Part shown: in pieces, positions 11,232 to 21,850 of the stretch | Position numbering within the stretch: position 1 is the stretch's first letter | Layout of the letters: each line of letters starts with the position of its first letter | Assembly: GCA_019055375.1 (NCBI GenBank) | Contig: JAHQIW010001404.1 | Coordinates: forward strand, 62,001 to 126,000 | Length of the DNA stretch: 64,000 bases | Origin: Parelaphostrongylus tenuis | Lineage: Eukaryota > Nematoda > Chromadorea > Rhabditida > Metastrongylidae | Direction: 5' to 3' | Notes under the pieces: generated by a model | What the model saw: the letters and a program-made list of their open reading frames with translations, nothing else | Told to the model about the DNA's origin: nothing | Database searches by the model: none | Made by a program: the position numbers and the translations under genes

Positions 11232-11780
11232 ATGGATCATTTCAAGAGAGTAAGTTTAGAGCAATCGCCAGCAGTCATTAAAAGGCCACCGAATACTCTA
11301 AGGCGCCAATTAATTCGCAACCGCTTATATAACCGTCTCCGTATAATGAAAGACTGCGAGATATGTCCTACTGGCAGAGACGGTGATTGCATGAGCGTAG
11401 GAGCACTATACATAATCTCTTGCAAAGCGTGCAGCAACAAATATATTGACGAGGCGAGTAGGCCGCTCTATGCGCGTTTAGAAGAACATCAAGCAGGAAG
11501 GCGCCATATTAGACGAAATACTTTGCTAGGGATACATAGAGCACAAAGGCACGACGCAGTAGATTTTGACGTGGAGGTCACCATCCTTGCTCAGGAACAA
11601 AGAACGTCTGTGCGAAAACTTCTGGAAGCAGTTTGGATTAACACCAACAATCCAACTATAAAGAGCAGGGAGGAATGCCTCATTATCACTCGTGATACGA
11701 GTCAGTATAAGAGAGTATTGTTTAGATGGGGAGGGTATTTTACGAGCCCAAGTGACCCCCTACCGGTAGTTTCCACTTGA
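11232..11780 (+). CDS. PLE-E GIY-YIG endonuclease domain, uninterrupted 182-codon frame
   Basis: The longest open frame in the window. Around residues 30-36 is an RNRLYNRLR stretch, then a zinc-knuckle CEICPTGRDGDC, then ALYIISCKACSNKYID (the GIY and YIG strands, with YIG changed to YID), then ASRPLYARLEEH carrying the catalytic Arg, and LLEAVWINTNNPTIKSRE with the catalytic Glu region. In EN+ Penelope-like elements this domain nicks the chromosomal target for priming of reverse transcription. The RT part is absent upstream, so this is a 5'-truncated copy although the frame is preserved. The Gly loss in YIG probably weakens or removes nuclease activity. A pseudo-LTR follows directly. Confidence 0.85.
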   Translation: MDHFKRVSLEQSPAVIKRPPNTLRRQLIRNRLYNRLRIMKDCEICPTGRDGDCMSVGALYIISCKACSNKYIDEASRPLYARLEEHQAGRRHIRRNTLLGIHRAQRHDAVDFDVEVTILAQEQRTSVRKLLEAVWINTNNPTIKSREECLIITRDTSQYKRVLFRWGGYFTSPSDPLPVVST

Positions 11781-12010
11781 GTTATTTAGTGGAACACATA
11801 TAAAGAAGCGGTGAGTTTGTTGAGAGTTGATTTTTTGCTTGATGCAACTGAAATCTAGGTCCGGAGAACTTTTCGAAAGGAGTAATGGAGGTGTTTGACT
11901 GATTGGGTTGCGGACAACTTGACCTTTCCAGACTCTGAAGAAGACACTGTAGAAACGTCAGCTGTTGAATAAAAATTAATGCAGCACCTCGTGTTTGGTT
12001 CAAAGAAGAA
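11781..12010 (+). mobile_element. PLE-E 3' pseudo-LTR with hammerhead-like motif
   Basis: After the stop codon comes a segment (TTTAGTGGAACACATATAAA...) shared with 14650-14890 and, inverted, 48560-48760, 57430-57620 and 4930-5130. At 11931-11963 the CTGAAGA and GAAAC boxes and a GTC triplet are intact, but stem II (AGACA..TGTA) and stem I (GACT/AGCT) are weak, so cleavage is doubtful. Confidence 0.7.
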
Positions 12011-13430
12011 ACTTAGAAAATAAAACTTCGTCAGGCGAAAAATACTAAGATGTAAAATAAAATTTCATTTTGACTGTTACAGTGCAAAAAACAGACTATT
12101 CCAGAATCACAGCACACGTTCAAATTAATTTGATTACTGCTTTCGAATGATTTTTCATACTTTGAATTGGAGCAGAAAGTACTTTCTCACCAAAGAGCTC
12201 AAAAGGGTGGGAATTATGGAAAAATACCGAGAGAAACTTATATATTGATGAGAAGTTGTGCAAGTTGTAATTGTTTTTGTTTAATGTTGCTATTACAGTT
12301 GTTGTCTGTTGGTGAATATATTGATAAACTGTCAACATTATCAGCATTATATCAACTATGGCTTAGAAGAGTGCAATTTTTAAGAAGAGTTGATAAGTCG
12401 TTTTCCCAAGAATATAGCTTTCATAATGGGAAGTATAAACCTTCTAAGACAAATAAGCCTTTTTTCCACTAAAACTACATCCTTATAAGTCTCTGCAATT
12501 ATAATTTACCGAATTTTTAAAATAATGAGGTTTCCTTAGTATAAATTTATACTATATACGTGTCGAGAAATCCGCCACAATATGAAAGGACGGGTTGACT
12601 GCGGCAGGCGCAAAATACTATCACTTTTTGCTAGTAGGACAAGCAGAAGATGTCCTTTCTAGGAAGCAAAATTGGTTCCTAAATGTCCATTTCTCGAGCT
12701 ATCGACTGAATTCTAATGATCTCTAGGATTAGGTCTTTTCTAGAAAAACCTATGGCTCACGAGAGCAAAGCTTGAAATGCAATCGGTTGCAAAAATTGTT
12801 TACAAAAGTGAGGAATTTCGAGGCATTTAGACGTTGATCCTCCTAGAAAAAAAAGTTTGCAAAAGTTCTTTCAGTGATGGCTTAACTTTTTTTTACAAAA
12901 ATATCTGTAAAAATCGAAATCTGACTACATAATACCAAAAGATCGACTGTGAATTGAAAAAACGATTGCAAAGCTTACTGTCAAAATCAAAATTTTGCAA
13001 GCTATCGCTTGTGTACAAAAACATTAAGAAGATAGAGGAAAATGTTAAATAATAGCTTAAAATACATTCCTCGCAAGGACGGTTTTTTCCCTTGAAAAGA
13101 GCAAGACTTTGAACATTAGAGTTATCTTGCCAAAATTACTCATGGAGGAGTTTCATCAGAGATATTTTATCGCTTTTTGATGATAATATTCCTCTGAGAA
13201 CTCAATTAACCTGAATTTGTGATGGAACATGCACCAGTCTTCGTAACCGTCTGAACGGCGCGCCTGGCTGAGGGCCATAATGACTCTCATCACCCTCAGA
13301 GGGATATACCAGGCTGCGGAAAATGTTTCTTAACACCAGCGAAAAATTCAAATTTTGTGTCTACTTAACGCAATACGGCTTACTTAATTCTTGGGAATAT
13401 TCTTGGGAATATTTCCACAACATGTGCTAT
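12011..13430. other. AT-rich stretch without recognisable gene
   Basis: It holds a 101-codon plus frame at 12167-12472 with no recognisable motif, overlapped by a 75-codon minus frame. Homopolymer-rich sequence at 12840-13060 resembles other AT-rich dispersed repeats. No exon with convincing splice signals. Confidence 0.5.
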
Positions 13431-13439
13431 GAGCAGATA

Positions 13440-13800
13440 AACCGAGTCCAGGTTGCACTGGAGGGAAAGTAAATGATATTGATCGCCGAAAGCGCACGAT
13501 GTTTCTATGAGATAATTCAAACTTCACACCGTAAGAAGACTGAGGAAAAGTTTGAATGACTGAAGGGCGTCGAGGTCTTGCCGAACCCAACCTACAGTCC
13601 AGTTGGTGCGCCGCCCTTTTATAGTTCGATTTCCGCTCCATGTAACATTTCGTGCGTGGACGCTGATTCGAGACATTTGATCAAGTATGAGGCATGCCAG
13701 GAGTTCTTTGATTCAAAGCCCAAGGAATGGTGATTCCGAGCAGATCCAGAAGGTTGCAAGTCGTTGGCAGAAGGTCGTAAATAAGAATGGCTTTGTTAAA
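13440..13800 (+). pseudogene. Mariner transposase C-terminal remnant
   Basis: Read across frame changes on the plus strand: a DNARPH-like segment near 13515 (DNSNFTP), 'VEVLPNPTYSPVGAPPFYS' at about 13567-13625 (compare the mariner motif WEVLPHPPYSPDLAPSDY), 'EFFDSKPKEW' near 13705, and 'IQKVASRWQKVVNKNG' near 13750. Order and spacing agree with the DD34D mariner C-terminus. The second catalytic Asp survives in DNSN, and the third is replaced (SPVGAPP in place of SPDLAPSD). Several stops and shifts. This copy is unrelated in position to the mariner in blocks I-III. Confidence 0.8.
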
Positions 13801-14174
13801 GCTATTGTTGTTTTCCATTGAATTTACATATAGACTTCAATTTTTCGATGGATGTTACGGTTCGAGTGCTACTACTCAAACTATAGTACATGCATCAATG
13901 AACTCAAAGAAAGAAGAAAAGAGAGAAAGAGAGGAGAAGAGAAAAATGTGTTTGTTTTCGAAAAGCTCTTTTGATCTTTTATCTCCTGTGGTAATTTGAT
14001 TTGAGTCTTTGTTTAGGGATGACTGAATATAGAACTGCCCTTAACAACGACTCGCGGTGGCATACTGAAGAATCGCGCCAGTGCTGCCATTGTTCCATAC
14101 AAATATGGTGCCAATTTCGCGATCCTGCAGTGATAAATTTGTGGTTGAGCGTGGGAGGAGGTCTCATATAATCT

Positions 14175-14900
14175 CTTTATTCAACAGATGATGTCTCGAC
14201 AGCTCGCCTTTTCCAGAGTCTGGAAAAGTCAAGTTGTCTACAATCGAATCAGTCAAACATCTCCATTACACCAGAAAAATCACCGATAGTATATTTGAAT
14301 CGCATCAAGCACAGAATAAACTCTCAACATACTCACCGCTTTTTTATATGTGTTCCACTGAAGGATTTAAGTGGAGTTCACCGGAAGAAGATTACATAGG
14401 CTCGTAATACCCCTACCCCATCAAAACAACAGTCTTATATACTGACTCATATCACGAGTGATAACGAGGCATTCCTCCCTGAGGTTTACGGTTGGATTGG
14501 TGTTGTTAATTCATAACGCTTCCAAAATCTTTCGCGGTGATGTTTTATGTTCACACGTGATATGAGCCAGTATATAACACTATTGTTTTGATGGGTAGAA
14601 TGCATTACGAGCCTTAGTGATCTCCTTCCGGTAATCTCCATTTGATTCATTTAGTGGAATACATATAAAAAAGCGTTAGGTATGTTAAGAGTTGATTTTG
14701 TGTTCGATGTGATTGAAATTCAAAAGTCTGGTGTTTTTTTTTTTGGAGTAATGGATTTGTTTGACTGATTGAATTGCAGACAACTTGACCTTTCCAGGCT
14801 GTGAACAACGCGAACTGCCGAAACGTCAGCTGTTGAATAAAGATATTATATAAAACCTTGTGTTCAGCTCAGAGAAGAAAATCAGGAATTATTGACCATT
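14175..14900. mobile_element. PLE-F: two PLE 3' ends head-to-head
   Basis: 14175-14545 is the 3' end of a minus-strand PLE (end of the GIY-YIG frame with a REECLVITRDMSQYIR-like reading, then the pseudo-LTR). 14552-14900 is a plus-strand PLE 3' end of the same subfamily. The two meet at their GIY-YIG sides near 14548, so the pseudo-LTRs point outward. Degenerate hammerhead motifs sit near 14193-14230 (minus) and at 14797-14831 (plus, CTGTGAA in place of CTGAAGA, with stem I and GAAACGTC kept). A 'GAGGTTAATAGATAGTC' motif follows at 14903. Confidence 0.75.
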
Positions 14901-15114
14901 ACGAGGTTAATAGATAGTCGGTCTTGGAAATCGTGAGAGCAGGATCAAACAAGAGACTATGGGTGTATTGCAGTGCACCTGTAACCGGTTCACCACACCC
15001 ACTCCAATTATTATTTTTTGTCATAAATCTTAGCACCAGAGCAATAAAACTAAATATTATGATATAATTCAGCAAGCGTTTTGGGGCTTTCATGAGGTCC
15101 CTTCTAGCACTCAA
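14899..15114 (-). other. Possible first exon of a type II membrane protein
   Basis: The minus strand from an ATG at 15093 reads MKAPKRLLN, then a hydrophobic stretch (YIIIFSFIALVLRF), then a polar segment starting MTKNNNW. A basic N-terminus plus a single signal anchor is typical of Golgi glycosyltransferases, but no catalytic domain is found nearby. A similar N-terminal pattern (KKLNPLG then IIIILSLIAFSFRLF) occurs in minus orientation at 44759-45000 and 63292-63531. An orphan exon or a chance frame are both possible. Confidence 0.3.
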
Positions 15115-16329
15115 CCCCTAAGGAACGACGTACCAGCTGAGGTACACGATTGTTTAAAGGTCTTTCTTACTGCATAAAAGCTTTCTTCGAGAGATTTGGT
15201 AATTATTCCAGAGTTCAAATCTCTGCGAATTCAAGAAACGTTTACTTTCTGGAACAGTCTTTTTATTACGTTGCAATAACGAAAATAAAACTACTTTTTA
15301 CACTCAACTTTCTTCATTGACTCGTCTGCGACTTCTATACGGCTCAGTTTTATAAGATAGCCCAAATCTCGACGATTTCAATACTGTAAACAATTTTTTT
15401 AAAGAATATTGCAGTGCGCTGTAAGAGAGAAAAGAAGATCACGTTTCACACCTTAAATGCTACCCCGCACTACTTTTGGGTGGTTTATTGGTAATTATAG
15501 GTGAAGTTCATAAATCAGAAGTGTCTTATCGTTAGATAAAGAATGCAATATCCCAAATGACCTTTTTACAGTTTTTTGACAAAAAGAGTGATTGATTCTC
15601 TCGAAATCCTTCATTTTTCAGCGGTATTGCATGTCATTGTAAAAAAAATAAACAAACTTTCAACTCTATTGTGCATTTGTATAGCCTATCTTGCAAGAAC
15701 AAAGTTTCAAAACACATCTCCTACAACTAAGCATTTCTAAAAAAGATCTATGTGCAAGTAACTCTAATATGTAGCTTGAGTAAGTATAGGAAGAGCGAGC
15801 GTTCATCATTCGGTCTGATATGGTACCTTCCCTATCAGCACCCATATTCAAAAAAAAACGTATTTTCCGCTCTTACCAGATATGTTAATAGTTATTCATA
15901 GCTCAAATCTTGAAAATTTGAAAGGCGTATGATATTTTATAAAAGGTCTTTATCTTACACTGTAGAGTGAAAAGAGAATGTTATTCAACACTCATGCATC
16001 TTTCGATGAGCAAAGCTCTTCGTCAAAAAAATTCAGCAATTCTTCGATAACACAATTTTCGGTGAATTCCATGGTTTTCTTCGTTTTTCAAGAAATCACT
16101 TCATTAGTCGCAACACTGAAATTAAGATAGCATTTCACATGTGGCACGTAAGCCCTCCACCGGTATGCGGATGTATATTGCAACACTGACATCAGGCCGT
16201 CGCTGCTCAATGACCAGCCGACAGCATAAATCTCAAAAATTTTATGGGTGGCGCGTGTCTTTTAAAACAATTCTCTTTGTGAGCTGCAGCAACAAGAACA
16301 AAACTGTGTTGCACATCTATGTATTCTCG
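15115..16329. other. No gene; old dispersed repeat
   Basis: 15160-15480 resembles 9640-9900 (TTACTTTCTGGAACAG and 'CCCAAATCTCGACGATT' words), and 15900-16010 is a further relative. Nothing coding is recognised. The minus frame at 15666-15851 has no motif. Confidence 0.5.
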
Positions 16330-17440
16330 CTAAACAACTATTGTTATTTTGTTGAAAATTTTTTCATCGTATCGGCGGAGACTCTAGATAAAAAAGCATG
16401 ATATTGATATAACGGAAAATTCCTATACGCTAATCTGCTTTTTGTGCTTCTAACGATTTATGCTCGGGGTAAAAATGAAGGCGAGAGGCGAATGAAGAAC
16501 AAAATTTTTTTTGGATGCTACAGCGTATAAAATGGTGCTTTCAAAAACCGGCGACGTATAATTGTAGCCACAGATTTGAGTTTCCGGATAGCTACAAATA
16601 TTCCTAAGAAAAGTTGTTGTGCAGCGAATGAGATTGGCTTAAAAATTTGTCGTCGCTTAACATATAAGTATCAACTCATGTATCTTTTGCTGAACAGAGG
16701 TTTTCATTCAGACTCTCACAAGCCATTCGATAGCACATCTCAACGATCTCAATGATAAGCTTGATTTCTGAGAAGGACGTTTTGATGCGTTGATTGATTA
16801 TGAGTTTCACATTCGACACCGTGTCGGCGGCGCAACGCAATTTACATTTGTGTGATGTACGCGCCGAGTGTAAAACTCAATACTCTTTCAGCTATAACGA
16901 TGCACCAAGAAGCCTTTCCCGAAAGCGAAATAGATTCTCAAGATTTTCAAAATCTGCGTTATCGAATGAGTGCGAAGGTCTGAGAGAAAGAGCAGCCATT
17001 TTAACGCATGATGGGTAGATCACTGTGTAATGACGCGTTAAATCATGCGATTATCATACTAAAAAGCCGTCGCTGCGGTTTCCCTTTACATTTTGCTCAG
17101 CTGTGAACCTTCTCGGCGACTCTGCTTAGCGATCAATTCACGTAACGGGGGAACGGGACCACGGCAAAACGACCGATCACGTTTGAAATATTATTATTCA
17201 GTTAAAGATTTCCTCACCACATCGTTAGAACTTCAGATAAAAAAGTAGGTTCTGATGCTATGGAAATTGTCTACACGCTGACACGGTTTCGCGCTTCCAG
17301 CGATTCATATGCATGGTAAAAGTGAGGGCGAAAAGCGAGTGATAAACGAAATCTTATTATGGATGCTACAGCGTCATAAAAGAGTGCTTTGAAAACTTGG
17401 CAGCACATACCTGTAGCGAGAGATTGAATCTTTTCAACTA
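16330..17440 (+). repeat. Pair of direct repeats, about 250 bp each
   Basis: 16330-16590 and 17185-17440 align over their whole length. Shared words include 'GATAAAAAAG', 'TGGATGCTACAGCGT' and a GGTGCTTT/GAGTGCTTT segment. Divergence is considerable. The 600 bases between hold no recognisable gene. Neither copy codes. Probably an old non-autonomous transposon family. Confidence 0.6.
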
Positions 17441-17479
17441 TTTCTAACACTTTCATGAAACAGATCCTTTCATTATTAT

Positions 17480-17610
17480 TTGAGCCAACATGTCATGTGG
17501 TCTGGTAAGGGCTCTTGTACAGCCCGAGACACGTGTTTCGTCCTTGTAGACTCATCAGCCGGGCAGAACCCGTCGTCTGTCAATCTTTTTATAGTCAGTA
17601 CTTTCATGAA
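17480..17610 (+). mobile_element. MITE half copy
   Basis: It starts ATTTGAGCCAACATGTCATG and continues with GTGGTCT, 'CCCGAGACACGTGTTTCG' and 'CAGCCGGGCAGAACCC'. This is the left terminal sequence of the MITE family seen complete at 42443-42909 and 60650-61212. No matching right end lies nearby. Confidence 0.65.
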
Positions 17611-18654
17611 AAGAGTATTCAGAAATTTGTCGCCATCCATATTAGCACCAAAAAATTTACTTCACATTTACAGCATAATATAAAAACCAATAGAAAGAAA
17701 CGCACCCTTCAGATTCTCGATATTTAAGCTGGCGAATAATTACTGAAGCCTTGAAAAGGAATAAAAGATACCTTATCTGAATATGAGTACGGATAAGGGA
17801 AAAGTGCCGAAAATCTTCTCTGGAGTCACATATGTTACTCAGTAGTTTGCATAATGCCAACCTTTTGAAGAAACTCGGCTTTCCCTTATCGCTTAGAATT
17901 ATTCCACTTTCCATAAGTGCTCAACTTTTCTCACTTACGTAAACTCTGAATGATTGGAAATATACGAATAATTGATATAAACTTAGTTATAGTGAGAGTT
18001 TTCGGTGAACACGCATCAAAGACAGTATGCATAATGGTTTTTGATGAATTACTAGCTGCTGTCCAATTTTCATCCACTATGGTAACCCTGGGTTTTGTGT
18101 GAAAGAAGGGAAGGGCAAAACTAAATATTCTCTCTGTCATCCTCTTTGTACAATGTAATACAATTGCCTGAATGCCAAATTCAGTACGATTGCGTTGTAA
18201 ACAAGCGTTTTTCTCTACAGAAGACACGTATAACTAAACCAAAATTAAACCAAAAGTGTATGAGAGAGTAGAGGAAACCTTGTTCTATAAAATGAATCAG
18301 AAAGTCGCAAAGTTTTTGCCAAACAAAGAAGAAAGCCTCATTCAAACAACAGCAATCGCGCAATTCGCTCTGGGCGCATCGGTTTCTATAGCTGTTCGTT
18401 AAGGGTCAAACAGAGCAAGATACGTGCTTCGACATTACAGCCTCGTCAGCTGTACGGTCCTCTTAATTTCAGTGATTTTCGTGGAGGGAAATCATAATGT
18501 AGACAAACCGATTTCTATCATTTGCACACGCGCTCGGTGCGAAGATCACCTTAACGGTCAGTGTTGTACAATCGTTTGCTCGTCGATGGTAAAACGTGAT
18601 TGTCATATCTTTCATTTTGAGTGTGTTTGAGACCTCGCATAAAACAATATTCAA

Positions 18655-19131
18655 TCTATTACATATTCTGAGCCTTTCATGAGGTCTATTATGGCACTTA
18701 TACAGTGCAAGACATGTGTTTTGGGTGATTCTTACATCAAACGGCAAGTGTAGATGCTTTGACGTCGGTTTCTCTATGGAGGGCATATCTCCCCACGGAA
18801 TCACTGAACTGAAGAACACAGTGCAACTGACGAGGCTTCAATGCAGAAGCACGCGCTTCATGTTGTATAAGTGCCATAACAAACTTCATGGAAGTCTCAA
18901 AATATTTTAAAAGATTCATTGCAATCATTTTTGAGCCACGCATGTCAGTGGTCTTTCAAACAGGGCTAACTTATAGAGCCCGAAACACGTGTTTCGATCT
19001 TGCGATCTCGTCAGTCGGGCAGTTACCCTTTCTCTTCTTTTGCTAATCTCTGTGAGAGCTCCAGTCCCCACACTAAGACTACTGAAACTGACCACTGACA
19101 TGCGTGGCTCAAAAATGATTGCAAAGCATAT
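18655..19131 (+). mobile_element. Two adjacent MITEs with inverted termini
   Basis: MITE 1 (18655-18910): its left arm holds TGAGCCTTTCATGAGGTCT and GGCACTTATACAGTGC, and its right arm is the imperfect reverse complement. MITE 2 (18922-19131): the ends are near-perfect inverted repeats of at least 30 bp built on 'CATTTTTGAGCCACGCATG'. Both carry CGTCAG/GGCAGTTACCC-type internal sequence. No coding capacity; a transposase supplied in trans is inferred. Confidence 0.75.
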
Positions 19132-19199
19132 TGAAATTTGAGCTGTGGTCTTAAGAAAACACTCGAAACGAAGGTTTTAAAAGATTATATTGTTTTGAG

Positions 19200-19949
19200 C
19201 GAGGTCTCAGAAACTCTCGCAACGTAGGTGTATCAAAGTCTCCTCTACAATTCCTAATAACTTAGAACTTTTTTTGAACAGGAGAAATTTTTCTAAATGG
19301 GTATAGAAAACCGTGCGGCTTTCAAATGACTTGCTTACTCGAGGCGATAGCTGAAAACACTAAATTGAGTCCAGCACAAGACGGGAATGAAAATGGCTGA
19401 CATTGCTGAAATCGATTTCATAACAGCAACTGTCTAAAAAGCCAAGAAACGTTTCAAAAAAAACTGAAAGACTGAACACTGCCTGCGAAGAATTTGTTCA
19501 AACACCTTGTCCACTTCTGAAAACATTTGGAAGATTCATTGCCCGATTGAAGGATTTCCAGAGCATTCGGTGGGCACAATGACTCGGAGGGTCAAAAATG
19601 AGCGAGCCGAACGTCCAAAACATTGTCAAAATTAAGCTGAAGCCGCGCAGTCACAATATCTCTCGTGCACACTTTCTGGACAAAAAGGTGACAGAAAGAC
19701 GGCTTTCAAAGGCTCGCTGAATAACTCGTTTGTAGCTGTTGCTCGTTTATTAAGGTGCTTTTTGCGAATACGAAGATATCCATGATTGAACCTCCCCGCA
19801 GTCGTCAGAATCGACGTCAGCTTTTCAGAAGTTTCAGCATAAGTTCGCAATAGCAGAAGCATGGACCACAGTCTATTTACGGACTGTGCGACTTATCGGT
19901 TCTTTCATGGCTTAACACATGACAACAGAATTATATGAAATTTTCATGC
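19200..19949. other. No gene recognised
   Basis: The MITE edge (TTGTTTTGAGCGAGGTCTC) at 19190-19215 is followed by sequence with no exon or transposon motif on either strand. Confidence 0.5.
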
Positions 19950-21150
19950 GGCTAAAGTTTAGAAATATACGTCTTTTTTATAGTCGATGATTCGAATCGA
20001 CTGGCCTAGATCAGCTGCAATGTAGTATGTGCTGCATTATAGAAGGTAATATAACTATTAGCTATTACCGAGGTTGTGAATGGGACTCGGCTTCAATGTA
20101 GGCAAGTGATTGTTGATTCGATCACATAATCCGCGTTAATTGCACTCTTCATCGACTTGCTGTTGACAAACTGATGCTAACGGTGTCTGGAAGAATACAG
20201 ATACAACATTGAAAGATTGATAGATCTCAGCACTTTGTTGTATAGGTCAGATGAGAAAACATCACCTACAATGTTACGTTTGCAGTCAAATGCAGATTCA
20301 ATCTTCAGAGATTTGAAACGCTAAACGCTATTGAGTCATGATGCTGCAAATATTCCTTTAGTTTTTCATCTTCCTGTTTCCAAATATTTACTTTTATTCA
20401 TTCGCGATTCTTATTTTGGCTGCCTAATACTGAATTCCATTTTTGCTAATCATTTCAGGCCACTAATGAGGCAGTGATGAGCGTATTCCTTGGTTTATAA
20501 GCGGATTCGACTTTTTCTCAGTCACTTTTCAAAGAATTCACTAAATCAAAATTCATCACGATGTAGTGAGGACTTCGATTGTAATTCATTTCTTTACTCT
20601 GACTAATCATTATCCATGTGACTGCCTGCTCTATTTGTTGGTGTATTATTATAAGAAAAACATTTAATATTATATGAAAAACAAAGGAACTAATGAAACA
20701 TGTGGAGGAGTTCGCACAACAAGTGAACATCGGACCGTCCTGTATCCAATTTGAATAATGTTATAAGAAATATCGACTGAATAGAATTGCTTCTTAAAAA
20801 AATTAAAGTCCAACAGCTTTCGCCTGCCACATTGCTGGCGGCCATTTGCCATGATATGCTTGTGGTCTACACAGATTTTCTTTCCTTCAGAAAGCCAGCT
20901 CTAACGAAAGATGTTCAAACCGTGGTAGTTTCCAAGATTCTCGTTTGCTCCCTAGAAAAAGGACCTAAAGTCGCTTTTTTATAGTTACCTTTATCTGTGT
21001 CAGCTTCCACGACACAAAGTCCCGTCACCGTGCTGCCGATGATGATGCAGATGACGGTGCCTACCTTGGCTGTAAGAGACTTTGTTTCATAGAAGACATT
21101 TTGAATTACAGAATGTGAGATCAAATGTTTTTCAGGTTCTGACAATGTAT
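19950..21150 (-). repeat. Partial, deleted copy of the 29.3-30.7 kb gene region
   Basis: 20040-20290 resembles 29270-29470, 20330-20510 resembles 29480-29700, and 20510-21130 resembles 30150-30700, all in the same orientation. The stretch equivalent to 29700-30150 is missing. The copy carries one exon of the secreted-protein family (20989-21069). Confidence 0.65.
20989..21069 (-). pseudogene. Orphan exon 4 of the CGV-type secreted-protein family
   Basis: The minus strand has an acceptor TCTCTTACAG before 21069 and a donor GTAACT after 20989, with an 81-nt phase-1 exon reading KVGTVICIIIGSTVTG followed by LCVVEADTDK. Its paralogue at 30568-30653 has the same acceptor context and reads CVIIGNTFTGDC. 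From memory of related nematode proteins, a (K)VGTCIIxGNTxTGxC segment lies just downstream of the exon-3 segment. No exons 1-3 were found upstream within 21150-21570, so this is a stranded piece. Confidence 0.6.
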
Positions 21151-21570
21151 TTTGAGCCTTTTATAGGGTCTGTTACGAGCACTTATACCATGCAAGACAC
21201 GTGTTTCGGTTTTCGAGCTTCGCAAGTTGCACAATTCTTTTTCGTTCAGTCGGCTCCACTGAGATCTATCCCTTATATGAAGGAAGCGATAACGAAATTT
21301 CAAAGCCAGCGTATGGTGCAGCAATTACCATGGCGTTCTCTCAAAGCGGTTGATTGTCGATGTGGCGTACGGCTGCTACGCTTCAGAATTTCCAAGCATT
21401 TTACTACAACTGTTTTTAGGAAGAAATTACTAATAGAAGACTTTCAAAAAGTCTTTTCTACTTCTTACCCATCAGCGACACCACATTCAGAGTTCAGATG
21501 ATGATTGGGAAGAATTCCGTAGAGTTGGAAAAAGTCAGTAATCAATGCAGTCTCTAACTTTTACAGATTT

Positions 21571-21850
21571 TTAGTAGTTCCCAGACCATCTAAAGATGAA
21601 CAGTTTAGGCACTCTTTCAAGAGAGCCATAACTCGCCGGATGGAGAGGCTATACAACTTTATCGGCGTGAAAGCACTTTGTAAAAACGTGTCGGGTAACT
21701 AAGCATTGCAAACCATCTACGAACTTTTTGTACAACATCAAAGAGCGATAAGCATGTATGGTTGCCTATCTGGTATTTTATGGTTTTCTGAAAGAGCGTA
21801 ATCTTTAACGGTCCGAACATCATTTCGTACAAATGAGGCAACTTTTTTTT
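21571..21850. mobile_element. Head-to-head PLE RT junction fragment
   Basis: 21571-21650 is minus-strand RT ending at the GFSIRQ-equivalent. From about 21655 a plus-strand RT begins at FDVxALYKNVS-like sequence and reads to QHQRAISMYGCLS near 21770. This is the mirror image of the C/D junction at 6362, with the same breakpoint in both halves. Confidence 0.7.

Noticed and set aside
21082..21501. 139-codon plus frame
   Set aside because: Its first part overlaps antisense to the family exon 4 flank and a MITE terminus (GACACGTGTTTCGG); no protein motif in the rest.
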